A DNA stretch of 12,064 nt from Anaerolineae bacterium (GCA_020851855.1 JADZBY010000151.1:1-12064); one strand, 5' to 3'; shown: positions 1 through 6,486, counted from the stretch's first letter. Notes: generated by a model from the sequence alone, not told the origin. Numbers and translations: made by a program.

Positions 1-25
1 GGGGTGAGGGTTCTGCGGCGGACAT

Positions 26-133
26 CCCTCACTCCCCCAACCCCTCTCTCCCAGCGGGCGAGAGGGGCGAAAGACCGGATGCGCTCTGCCTCTTGCACCC
101 CTCGCCATGAGGGAGAGGGGCCAGGGGTGAGGG
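26..133. repeat. Dispersed palindromic intergenic repeat, copy A
   Basis: This imperfect palindrome of about 108 bp opens with CCCTCACTCCCCCAACCCC and closes with GGGGCCAGGGGTGAGGG, which is close to its reverse complement. The last 14 bases (GGGGTGAGGGTTCT, 124-137) also occur at positions 1-14, so the window probably opens on the tail of another copy in tandem. Related elements with the same CCTCACCCC...GGGGTGAGG ends lie at 2318-2402 and 10839-10938. It has no coding potential I would trust. The structure resembles a non-autonomous palindromic (MITE-like) intergenic repeat. The copy ends 18 bp before the -35 box of the regulator gene. Confidence 0.75.
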
Positions 134-151
134 TTCTTTCCAGCAGGGGGC

Positions 152-180
152 TTGACAGCAAATCGAAAGTGTCGTACAGT
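152..180 (+). promoter_or_regulatory. Sigma70-type promoter of the ArsR-family regulator gene
   Basis: A perfect TTGACA (152-157) is followed by a 17-bp spacer and TACAGT (175-180, 4 of 6 to TATAAT). This predicts a start of transcription near 187 and a leader of about 50 nt before the ATG at 236. No alternative promoter of this quality is seen nearby. Confidence 0.7.
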
Positions 181-189
181 ATTTGCAGT

Positions 190-209
190 TTATGCGGTTA
201 AGTGCATAA
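190..209. promoter_or_regulatory. Candidate operator palindrome over the transcription start
   Basis: TTATGC (190-195) and GCATAA (204-209) form perfect 6-bp inverted arms around an 8-bp centre. The site begins about 3 bp past the predicted start of transcription. ArsR-family repressors commonly bind inverted repeats over their own promoter, so autoregulation by the adjacent regulator is a reasonable inference. It is not demonstrated, and a 6-bp palindrome can arise by chance. Confidence 0.4.
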
Positions 210-235
210 GTGGAAACAACCGGAGAGAGGTCGCC

Positions 236-1354
236 ATGTCCGATGTTCAGTTCGTGCTCGCGCCGGGGCTGGTCAGTGTGGAGTTCGAGGATGATCCCGC
301 TCTGGTCGGCGTGGATGGCCTGGCTAACTTGCTGCGCGCCAGCACCTATCCGGGGCTGCCCGACTGGGTGAACCGCGCGGCAAACCGGCTGACCGCCGAA
401 GACAGGCGCGATCTGGAACTGGCGCTGGATGGCTTTGGCAGCTTGTTTTACGAAAAAGAGAGCGAAAGGCGCTGGCCGTCCTTTGAGGCGCTGGTCGATG
501 CCCTGGAAGCCGCCGATCCGGCAGACCTGATGGACCGCTTCTTCACCAAACTGTGCGGGATGGGGTCCACGGACGAGACAGGCTCCGAGGCCGCGCCGCC
601 GGACCGGGAGACGCTGCTCACAGACCGCGAGGCGTTCCTGGGCTGGCTCGATCAGACGTGGATGGGCGAAGAACTCGACCGCGATCTGTTCGGCAGGGTG
701 CACGAATTGCTCCAGGACCCGCCCGGTATGCAGCGTTTTGTCGTCGCGATACTGCGCCGCATGTGGGACGCGTACCTTGCAGCGGACTGGCCGCAAGTGC
801 GGGCGCAAATCGCGGCCAATCTCGCGGCGTTTCGTAAGCAGCACTTCCGCAACTTGACCGTGAGCGAGGCCCTGCGCACCGTCACCGGGCGCGAACTGCC
901 GGGCGCGTGGGAAGATAAGCTCGGCGCGATCAACCGGCTGACCTTCATCCCTGCGCCGCATCTCGGCCCGTACCTGGTCGGCATGATCGGCAAGACGACG
1001 GCGCGCATCATGTTCGGCGCATCCCCCTCACACGGCGCAACGGCAGAGCCGGAGACGAAAAGCGCCGCGCCGACGATGAGCCGCTCAGAGTTGTTGGTGC
1101 GGCTGAATATGCTCGGCGATGACGTGCGGCTGCAAATCCTGGAACTGCTCGTCCAGGAGCAGGAGCTATGCGCCCAGGAGATCATCAGCCGACTGGAACT
1201 GAGCCAGTCGAGCGCGTCGCGCCATCTGGCCCAACTGACGGCGACCGGCTACATCAAGGAGCGGCGGCGTGAGGTGAACAAATGCTATTCGCTCAATCGG
1301 GCGCGTATCGAGGACACCTTGAATGCCCTGGCCGCGTTTTTCCAGAAACGCTGA
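236..1354 (+). CDS. ArsR-family winged helix-turn-helix regulator with large N-terminal domain
   Basis: This is a transcription regulator of 372 residues. The ATG at 236 is chosen because GGAGAGAGG (222-230) lies just upstream and the promoter at 152-180 fits it; the reading frame is open further upstream but overlaps the promoter. The C-terminal part, from about residue 281, is an ArsR-type winged helix. It has the opening helix LGDDVRLQILELL, the recognition helix LSQSSASRHLAQL near 322-334, and a basic wing IKERRREVNKCYSL near 340-353. The first roughly 270 residues are a mostly helical domain, about three times longer than a bare ArsR protein, and probably sense an unknown ligand or partner. 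I see no paired-cysteine metal site of the classical ArsR/SmtB kind. Fused ArsR regulators of this build are known in Actinobacteria and Chloroflexota. The genes it controls are unknown; itself and the small genes just downstream are candidates. Confidence 0.85.
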   Translation: MSDVQFVLAPGLVSVEFEDDPALVGVDGLANLLRASTYPGLPDWVNRAANRLTAEDRRDLELALDGFGSLFYEKESERRWPSFEALVDALEAADPADLMDRFFTKLCGMGSTDETGSEAAPPDRETLLTDREAFLGWLDQTWMGEELDRDLFGRVHELLQDPPGMQRFVVAILRRMWDAYLAADWPQVRAQIAANLAAFRKQHFRNLTVSEALRTVTGRELPGAWEDKLGAINRLTFIPAPHLGPYLVGMIGKTTARIMFGASPSHGATAEPETKSAAPTMSRSELLVRLNMLGDDVRLQILELLVQEQELCAQEIISRLELSQSSASRHLAQLTATGYIKERRREVNKCYSLNRARIEDTLNALAAFFQKR

Positions 1355-1386
1355 ACGCGATTGTTGAAAATCGTGAACCGTCGCAC

Positions 1387-1427
1387 AAACAACTTGAGGC
1401 AAATTGAATCTGTACTTCAAGTTTTTT
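1387..1427 (+). terminator. Weak hairpin with T-tract after the regulator gene
   Basis: AACTTGA (1391-1397) pairs with TCAAGTT (1417-1423), and the pairing continues outward after one mismatch (AAA 1387-1389 with TTT 1425-1427). The right arm runs straight into a T-tract (1422-1427). This fits an intrinsic terminator for the regulator gene, but the stem is AT-rich and the loop long. The same inverted repeat lies 11-15 bp upstream of the next -35 box and could instead be a protein-binding site. Confidence 0.4.
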
Positions 1428-1437
1428 AATGCGGTGG

Positions 1438-1466
1438 TTGACACGGTTGAGAATCTGCCTTAACAT
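1438..1466 (+). promoter_or_regulatory. Sigma70-type promoter of the small-gene pair
   Basis: A perfect TTGACA (1438-1443), a 17-bp spacer and TAACAT (1461-1466, 4 of 6) form a promoter of the same layout as the one at 152-180. An AT-rich run (1420-1430) just upstream could help as an UP-like element. Predicted transcription starts near 1473, about 60 nt before the ATG at 1532. Confidence 0.65.
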
Positions 1467-1531
1467 GAGAGCATCCATCGACGTTAGCCTCCGATACGTG
1501 GGGTGCGGTTCGCGATTCAGGAGAGCAGCTC

Positions 1532-1792
1532 ATGTTGATCTGGGATGACAAGTATGTGAACTACGCCCGGCAGCGGGGTGAAGAACTGCGCGACGAAGTC
1601 GAGCGGCAGGCCCTGCTCCAGGATGGGGAGCCGGAGCGTGAGAGCGCCCCAAGTATCAAGCAGAGGGCGGGGGCAGCGCTCTCCCAGGTGGGTACATGGA
1701 TGGTGCGCACCGGGGAGCGGCTACAGGCGACGAGGGCTGAAATTGAGCGTGAGCGCGCGCGTTCGGCCCGTGGTGCGGAACTGGCCCGGTGA
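1532..1792 (+). CDS. Small helical, charged protein of unknown function
   Basis: This is an 86-residue protein that I do not recognise. The start is well supported: AGGAGAG (1519-1525) lies at proper distance from the ATG, and a strong promoter sits upstream. The protein is rich in Arg, Glu and Ala and is probably almost entirely alpha-helical. Residues about 10-30 and 62-86 are highly charged. A middle segment, AALSQVGTWMVRTGERLQATRA, is amphipathic and could touch a membrane or a partner. There is no signal peptide, clear membrane span or cysteine. It is followed after 19 bp by another small gene with a comparable layout, and the two share a promoter and terminator. Both lie directly after an ArsR-type regulator, so they may belong to its regulon. 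That is inference from position only. Confidence 0.7.
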   Translation: MLIWDDKYVNYARQRGEELRDEVERQALLQDGEPERESAPSIKQRAGAALSQVGTWMVRTGERLQATRAEIERERARSARGAELAR

Positions 1793-1811
1793 GGTCGAGG
1801 GAGTGAAGACG

Positions 1812-2108
1812 ATGGCAACGTGGATGGATATGCGTTACGACAAACTCCGCAGCGCCGAGATGCAGCGCGTTGCGGCGGCAGAGCGGCTGATGGACGAGAT
1901 GCGCGCCCTGCAGCCCAGGCGCGACGCCTCGCGGTTGACCCGGTTGTATGGTCCGCTCCTGGTGCGGGCCGGGTCGGCGCTCGAATTTTGGGGCGCGCGG
2001 CTTAAGACACGTTACGCGGCGTTCAGCCGGAAACAGCGGCTGAACGCGGACGAGTACCTGAACACCTTCCACGCCCACCCGATGGAGTCGCACCTGGCTG
2101 GGAAGTGA
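1812..2108 (+). CDS. Second small helical protein of unknown function
   Basis: This 98-residue protein is unrecognised. The ATG at 1812 is chosen because GAGGGAG (about 1797-1803) precedes it by 8 nt and the frame further upstream overlaps the preceding gene. The N-terminal half is a charged helix (DKLRSAEMQRVAAAERLMDE, about residues 9-28). The centre has PLLVRAGSALEFWGARLKT, which resembles the segment GTWMVRTGERLQAT of the preceding protein: a small/hydrophobic face with Trp, then G-x-R-L-(K/Q). The two may be distant paralogues or partners; the likeness is slight and made by eye. No signal peptide or cysteine is present. The pair is transcribed from 1438-1466 and ends at the strong terminator at 2219-2260. 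Confidence 0.7.
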   Translation: MATWMDMRYDKLRSAEMQRVAAAERLMDEMRALQPRRDASRLTRLYGPLLVRAGSALEFWGARLKTRYAAFSRKQRLNADEYLNTFHAHPMESHLAGK

Positions 2109-2218
2109 CGGCGCGTAAGGCCACGCGCACCACGGGCGGGCGCTTTTCCCCGCGAGGGCGCTTTCGGGGCCGATCCGGTTGAACAGGGTGCGGACCGGCC
2201 CTGGAAGGCTCTCCACCT

Positions 2219-2260
2219 GGCCTCTCGTCTGCGATGATCGGGACGAGAGGCCTTCTTTTT
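2219..2260 (+). terminator. Strong intrinsic terminator
   Basis: GGCCTCTCGTC (2219-2229) and GACGAGAGGCC (2242-2252) form a perfect 11-bp GC-rich stem with a 12-nt loop, followed by TTCTTTTT (2253-2260). It ends the small-gene transcript about 110 nt after its last stop codon. Between stop and terminator there is a further possible hairpin (2168-2200, GGCCGATCCG with CGGACCGGCC, one mismatch). I see no other feature in that spacer. Confidence 0.9.
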
Positions 2261-2317
2261 GCAGTCACTCGCCAAGCCCGTCAGATTATAAGCTGACGCG
2301 CGGTAGCGGGAGAAAGC

Positions 2318-2402
2318 CTCACCCCCTGGCCCCCTCTCCACGCGGAGTACCGCGTAGCGAGGGGGAAGCACGCGCCGGCATGGAGAGGGGCCGGGGGTGA
2401 GG
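2318..2402. repeat. Dispersed palindromic intergenic repeat, copy B
   Basis: This 85-bp element starts CCTCACCCCCTGGCCCCC and ends GGGGCCGGGGGTGAGG. Inside it, ACGCGG-AGTA-CCGCGT (2340-2355) is a perfect 6-bp hairpin with a 4-nt loop, followed by a G-rich run. This inner part is nearly identical in copy C (10839-10938), while copy A (26-133) differs in the middle and shares the ends. It lies between the terminator at 2219-2260 and the leader of rsgA. Confidence 0.8.
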
Positions 2403-2444
2403 ACGCTTTGATGCGATAGCCCTTTTCCACCCCCCGGCCCGCCC

Positions 2445-2472
2445 TTGACGCGGCGGCGCGAAGTGTGATACG
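2445..2472 (+). promoter_or_regulatory. Possible weak promoter upstream of the 22-codon ORF and rsgA
   Basis: TTGACG (2445-2450, 5 of 6) is followed after 16 bp by GATACG (2467-2472), with TG two bases before it in the manner of an extended -10 element. The -10 match is poor (3 of 6). It is named because a ribosome site and short ORF follow at a sensible distance (ATG at 2529) and no better promoter for rsgA is visible. Confidence 0.3.
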
Positions 2473-2528
2473 CTGACGCCGGGTGATTTGCCCAATCTGC
2501 GCAATTCTCGATGAAAGGAGCGCGTTTC

Positions 2529-2597
2529 ATGTTGCACAGCGTATCGGTCCGTGTGGGCCTTGCCCGTGGAGCGCGCCTGCCCGCCGCTGGGGAGTAA
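2529..2597 (+). CDS. Possible 22-residue leader peptide ORF upstream of rsgA
   Basis: The ATG at 2529 has the best ribosome-binding site in this stretch: AAAGGAG (2515-2521) with 7 nt spacing. The ORF encodes 22 residues, beginning MLHSVSVRVG and ending LPAAGE, then TAA (2595-2597). No run of one amino acid marks it as a classical attenuation peptide. It lies downstream of the weak promoter at 2445-2472 and 262 nt upstream of the first possible rsgA start. It could be a leader peptide, the remnant of a decayed gene, or chance. Confidence 0.3.
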   Translation: MLHSVSVRVGLARGARLPAAGE

Positions 2598-2859
2598 TCG
2601 GCAGCCGAGCGATTTGACCGTTTTGACGGCTGTCCGTCTCTGATCTCTCCCCGTTCCTCGTCTCCACAATCCTTCCAGGCAACAGGCGTGCTCAACGCGG
2701 CTCAGCCACGGGTGGCTGAACCGGACACATCGCCGCGCCTGGTGATTGGACCCGACATCCTGATCCCGACCTTCTCCAGATCGCGCCGATGCGACGTTCG
2801 CCACCGGACCGCCTATCGGCGCGGGCGACGCCTGGCGTTTTCCCGCCTACCCGAACGCA
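2598..2859 (+). other. Long apparent 5' untranslated region of rsgA with hairpins
   Basis: I see no convincing gene in this stretch. It contains a perfect 8-bp inverted repeat TCAGCCAC-GG-GTGGCTGA (2702-2719) and a short hairpin GACGG-CTGT-CCGTC (about 2625-2640). Neither is followed by a T-tract. It matches no riboswitch or ribosomal-protein leader that I recognise. It may be the 5' leader of rsgA or simply degenerate intergenic DNA. Confidence 0.3.
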
Positions 2860-4155
2860 ATGGCGCTGTCCTTCGCGGCGGCGCACGATGGCATGAAGCA
2901 CGATTCTCTGGAGATTCCGACGGTGTCGAGAAACGACTACGACGACAACATGTCCTTTTCCAAGCCCAAGCCCGCGCCGCCGCAATTCGAGCGCGACCGC
3001 AACCGCCGGGCAATGAAGAAAGCGATCAAACAGGTGAAAACGAACCGCGACGAGCGCAGCCCGCGCCGCAAGGACTGGACCCGGCCCGATGCCCACGGCG
3101 ACGATGAGGCCGAGGACGCCGGTTTCGAGCGGATCATGCCGCGCGGGGAGCGGGAGCGGCGCGTCGCGGTGACGCAGGCCGCCCGGCGCATCGTGGCGCA
3201 GGCCAGCGAGCACGAGGAAGCGGCGTCCGGCGCGGAAACGGCCCTCTCTGGCGAGCGCGGGACCGTGATCGAGGTCAGCAGCGGGCTGTGCCGGGTCGAT
3301 GTGGACGGCGAGCGGCTGCTGTGCTCCATGCGCGGCTCGCTGAGCGCCGCCGAGACGGGCCAGACAAACGTCGTCGCTTGCGGCGATGAGGTGATCGTCG
3401 AGCGCGTGGGCGAAGCGCGCGGCGTGGTGGTGAAGGTGCTGCCGCGACGCAGCGCGCTGGCCCGCCCGGATGTGTTCAACCGCCACCTGAGTCAGGTGAT
3501 CGTGGCCAACGTCGAGCAATTGTTGATCGTCGCCTCATGGCGCGAGCCGCACCTGTGGACGGAGCTGATCGACCGCTACCTGATCAGCGCCGCGCGCGAC
3601 AACCTGACGCCGCTGGTGTGCATCAACAAGATCGACCTGGCGGCGGACCGCAGCGCGCCGGAAGGCATCGCCGGGGTGTACCGCGAACTGGGCATCGCGG
3701 TGCTGATGACCAGCGCGCACACGGGTGAAGGCATCGACGCGCTGCGCGAGCGGCTGCACGGGCGCTCCACGGCGCTGGCGGGCCTGTCCGGGGTGGGCAA
3801 AAGCTCGCTGCTGACGATGGCCGAGCCGGGCCTGAACCTGAAAGTGGGCGCGGTGAGCGACTACCACATGCAAGGGCAGCACACCACGACGCAGGTATCC
3901 ATGTGGCGGCTGGCGCACGGCGGCTGGGTGGTGGATACGCCCGGCATCCGCGAGTTCGGGCTGAGTGGGCTGGCGCACGCCGAGTTGGTGAGCTTCTTCC
4001 CGGACCTCGAAGCGCACGCCGGGGGCTGTCACTTCGCCAACTGCACCCACCGGAGCGAGCCATCGTGCGCGGTGCGTGCGGCGGCGGAAACCGGTTACGT
4101 CGCGGGCTGGCGCTACAAGAACTACGTGAAACTGTACGGCGCGCTTGGGGAGTAG
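2860..4155 (+). CDS. rsgA: Ribosome small subunit-dependent GTPase A (RsgA/YjeQ)
   Basis: This circularly permuted GTPase acts late in 30S subunit maturation. Numbered from 2860 (431 residues), an OB-fold starts near GTVIEV (134) and runs to about 195. The G motifs come in the permuted order: G4 NKID (256-259), G5 TSAHTG (284-289), G1 GLSGVGKSS (308-316), switch-I GQHTTT (339-344) and G3 DTPG (359-362). A zinc site C390-x4-C395-x-H397-x5-C403 closes the protein, as in the family. The start is uncertain. ATGs at 2860, 2893 and 2950 are in frame and none has a clear ribosome site; codons unusual for this genome (TCT, ATT, AGA) before about 2935 favour 2950, giving about 401 residues. Even then about 100 residues precede the OB-fold, including a basic stretch (KKAIKQVKTNRDERSPRRK, 53-71), longer than in B. 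subtilis and recalling the basic arm of the E. coli protein. Confidence 0.95.
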   Translation: MALSFAAAHDGMKHDSLEIPTVSRNDYDDNMSFSKPKPAPPQFERDRNRRAMKKAIKQVKTNRDERSPRRKDWTRPDAHGDDEAEDAGFERIMPRGERERRVAVTQAARRIVAQASEHEEAASGAETALSGERGTVIEVSSGLCRVDVDGERLLCSMRGSLSAAETGQTNVVACGDEVIVERVGEARGVVVKVLPRRSALARPDVFNRHLSQVIVANVEQLLIVASWREPHLWTELIDRYLISAARDNLTPLVCINKIDLAADRSAPEGIAGVYRELGIAVLMTSAHTGEGIDALRERLHGRSTALAGLSGVGKSSLLTMAEPGLNLKVGAVSDYHMQGQHTTTQVSMWRLAHGGWVVDTPGIREFGLSGLAHAELVSFFPDLEAHAGGCHFANCTHRSEPSCAVRAAAETGYVAGWRYKNYVKLYGALGE

Positions 4156-4172
4156 CCCCAACGTCACATACT

Positions 4173-4460
4173 GTAGGGACAACGCCTGCGTTGTCCGCAT
4201 GGCTCGCGACAGGCAAGGCGGCGGCGGACGAGGCAGGCCTCGTCCCTACACGGCGCATTCGTAGGGACAACGCCTGCGTTGTCCGCATGGTTCGTGACGG
4301 GCAAGGCGGCGGCGGACAAGGCAGGCCTCGTCCCTACGCGGCGCATTCGTAGGGACAACGCCTGCGTTGTCCGCATGGTTCGTGACGGGCAAGGCGGCGG
4401 CGGACGAGGCAGGCCTCGTCCCTACACGGCGCATCCGTAGGGACAACGCCTGCGTTGTCC
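4173..4460. repeat. REPIN-like tandem array, 3.3 units of 88 bp
   Basis: There are three full 88-bp units (starting 4173, 4261 and 4349) and the first quarter of a fourth (4437-4460). Each unit begins with GTAG plus a perfect 9-bp hairpin (GGACAACGC-CT-GCGTTGTCC) and, after about 29 bp, carries a second hairpin (GGACGAGGC-AG-GCCTCGTCC) followed by CTAC. It is therefore two inverted, GTAG-headed REP elements. Read outward, the two hairpins differ at two base pairs, and both changes are compensated on the other arm. Units 2 and 3 differ at only a few positions; unit 2 has one unpaired A in its second stem. The array fills the gap between the convergent 3' ends of rsgA and the propeller gene. 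REPs are classically mobilised by RAYT (Y1) transposases; none is in the window. Confidence 0.85.
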
Positions 4461-4480
4461 GTATTACTGCCTTGCCCGCT

Positions 4481-6427
4481 CTACTGCAACGGCGTCAGGT
4501 TGTTGGTCACGCCCTGGCCGTCGGATACCTGATCGGCGACCCAGCCGGTCGCGCCATCCGAGTCGCGGCGGACCTGCCACCAGCGCAGGTCGTCCGCGCT
4601 GAGCGGCCCGCTCAGGATGGTGACCGTGTCGCCCGGACGCAGCAAGGTCAGGACGTTGCCCGGCGCGAGTTTCGGCTCCAGCCGGACGTTCACGTTCGTA
4701 TCGGACGTGACGCTTGCCCTGCCGCCGATCTGCAGGCCAAGCGGATTGTCGCCGGTGGGCAGTGTGGGGGCGGTCTGTTCCGCCGGGACCGCCGTAAACT
4801 GCTGCGCGCCGCCAAAGACGGGCGAACCCGCCGCGCCTTGTAGCAAGAACGGATAACCAGGCGTGTTCGGCGTGAGCGAAACGACCCCGATCTGCGGCTG
4901 CGGCGCGGCGGCGACCAACAACGACGGGTTCGCGCCGGGCGCTGCCGCCTGGTACAGCGCGCTCTCGTCCTGGATCAGGGTGAAAGCGACCACCGCCGCC
5001 GTGCTTGACGCGGAGATGCGCGCGATGGCGTACCCGTCGCCGGTCCACAGTTGCACCGGTTCACCACCCGCCACCGGCGCGCTCCACAGCTCGACCGTAT
5101 AAATGGTCGCTTCGGGCGGGTAGAAGTCGGGCAGGCCGGCGTTCGGCTGCATGGGCACGGTGCGGCCCGGCGTGCGCGTCGTGTAGTACACGCTCTGGCC
5201 GTCGGCGCTCCAGGCCAGTTGTTCCGGCGCGCCGGACACGTTCAGCGGCGTGGTCTGGCCGGTCGCCGCGTCCACCATGACAATGCCGGCAGGCGTCGGC
5301 GCGCCGCCAGGCACGTTGCCCATACGGATGGCCGCAATCCGGCTCCGATCCGGCGAGAGCGCCGGGCGCGCCACATCGGCCAGCTCCCAGAGCCGCTTGC
5401 CGCTCGGATCGGCCAGCGCCATGCCGATGCCGGTGCAATTCTGGGTGTGGACGAAGCCCTGCGCGGTCCAGAACATGACCTGGCGGTTGCCCTCGTAGCC
5501 CGCTTCACGCTCGTAGACCTGCTGCGCCGGGCTGCGTCCACCGCCGCCGCAGCCCGTGCCGTGCGTGATCGTGCCCGCCACACGCGGCGATCCGCCAGCC
5601 GCCGGGACCGCCTGAACCTGGACGAGTGTGGCCAGCGGATCATCCGGGGCGGTCTGGCGCGTGTCGACCGGGTAGGCGATCTCGCTGCCATCCGGCGACC
5701 ACGCCGCCGGGAGCAAGCCGTAAATGCCGCCCGCCGCCTGGACCGGGGCCGCGTTTGATTCGGCCACGTACAGCCCGCCCGAATCCTGGAAGGCCAGCCG
5801 CGCGCCGTCCGGCGACCATTGCAGGTTGTCGTAGAACCGCTCCGCCTGCCACGAGAAGAAATCCGGGCTGACCGCGCCGCGCGCATCGCCGGTGATGGCG
5901 GTCGGGCCGGTGGACGCGCCCAGGCCGAAGATCGCCACGTCGCCCGACGCATTGCGGTAGGCGAGCACCGGCGCGGCATACGTCGTCGGTGCGGTGGTGA
6001 CGGGCGGCGGCGGCGGGATGGGCGTCGGCGTGGGCGGCACGGGCGTAATCACACCGCCGGCATCCGCGCCCACGCCCGTGCCCCGGCAGAACAGGATCAC
6101 GCTGCCGTCGAACGTGGTGCGGTAGTTGTACGTGCCAAGCTCGTACAGGCTGATGTTGATCTCCCAGGCGCGCGTCACACCGGGCGCAGCGGTTCCCGGC
6201 GTCTCGCAGCCCAGGTTGTCGTTGTTCGAGATGACCTCTTGCCACGAATACTCACCGAGAAGGCCGCGCCGCCAGGTGACGGTGCGCCCGACGCGGCGGC
6301 TCAGGTCCTGGAACACCGCGTCCAGCGTGGCCTCGCCGGGGCCGGCCTGCGCCTGCGCGCTCGTGGCGGCGATCAGGCCCAGCGCCACGACACTGGCGAG
6401 GATCAACAGTGCGAGAAAACGCCTCAT
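4481..6427 (-). CDS. Secreted beta-propeller protein with C-terminal SH3b domain
   Basis: The 648-residue protein is probably exported and cell-wall or surface associated. The ATG at 6427 is chosen because AAGGAG lies 7 nt upstream and the Sec signal peptide (MRRFLALLILASVVALGLIA, cleavage probably after AQA) starts there; an in-frame ATG two codons earlier is too near the ribosome site. A small N-terminal domain (about 30-118) has two cysteines, in NLGCETPG and ILFCRG, that may form a disulfide. A Pro/Thr linker follows (about 120-146). Then comes a TolB/WD40-like propeller marked by repeats such as NLQWSPDGARLAF, AAWSPDGSEIAY, PALSPDRSRIAA and QLAWSADGQSVYY (about 147-530). The end (about 568-640) is an SH3b fold with NVNVRLEP and TGWVAD, commonly a glycan- or wall-binding module. 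No catalytic residues are visible, so a binding or scaffold role is more likely than an enzyme. It is monocistronic. Confidence 0.85.
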   Translation of the reverse strand: MRRFLALLILASVVALGLIAATSAQAQAGPGEATLDAVFQDLSRRVGRTVTWRRGLLGEYSWQEVISNNDNLGCETPGTAAPGVTRAWEINISLYELGTYNYRTTFDGSVILFCRGTGVGADAGGVITPVPPTPTPIPPPPPVTTAPTTYAAPVLAYRNASGDVAIFGLGASTGPTAITGDARGAVSPDFFSWQAERFYDNLQWSPDGARLAFQDSGGLYVAESNAAPVQAAGGIYGLLPAAWSPDGSEIAYPVDTRQTAPDDPLATLVQVQAVPAAGGSPRVAGTITHGTGCGGGGRSPAQQVYEREAGYEGNRQVMFWTAQGFVHTQNCTGIGMALADPSGKRLWELADVARPALSPDRSRIAAIRMGNVPGGAPTPAGIVMVDAATGQTTPLNVSGAPEQLAWSADGQSVYYTTRTPGRTVPMQPNAGLPDFYPPEATIYTVELWSAPVAGGEPVQLWTGDGYAIARISASSTAAVVAFTLIQDESALYQAAAPGANPSLLVAAAPQPQIGVVSLTPNTPGYPFLLQGAAGSPVFGGAQQFTAVPAEQTAPTLPTGDNPLGLQIGGRASVTSDTNVNVRLEPKLAPGNVLTLLRPGDTVTILSGPLSADDLRWWQVRRDSDGATGWVADQVSDGQGVTNNLTPLQ

Positions 6428-6480
6428 ATTCATGCTCCTTGTTGGTGAATGTGGTGGCGTCAACGAGACAGGTACGGGCC

Positions 6481-6486
6481 ATCATA
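6481..6486 (-). promoter_or_regulatory. Possible -10 element of the propeller gene
   Basis: On the minus strand TATGAT (5 of 6 to TATAAT) lies about 54 nt before the ATG at 6427. No good -35 hexamer is found 16-18 bp upstream, so this is a weak call. It is supported mainly by its place in the gap between rsmI and the propeller gene. Confidence 0.35.

Noticed and set aside
29..961. Long minus-strand ORF of about 310 codons over the repeat and the regulator gene
   Set aside because: It is a shadow in high-GC DNA. The plus-strand regulator has a promoter, a ribosome site and a recognisable winged helix.
2688..3107. Plus-strand ORF of about 139 codons overlapping the start of rsgA in another frame
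   Set aside because: It is Arg-rich out-of-frame translation with no ribosome site; it ends inside rsgA.
2692..3519. Minus-strand ORF of about 275 codons opposite rsgA
   Set aside because: It is antisense to clear GTPase coding sequence, with no domain or start signal.
4164..4446. Several short minus- and plus-strand ORFs with near-identical products across the array
   Set aside because: They arise because the 88-bp repeat is open in several frames. They have no ribosome sites and their similarity is only that of the DNA repeat.
4173..4460. CRISPR array
   Set aside because: The whole 88-bp unit is repeated, including the stretches that would be spacers; there are no unique spacers and no cas genes.
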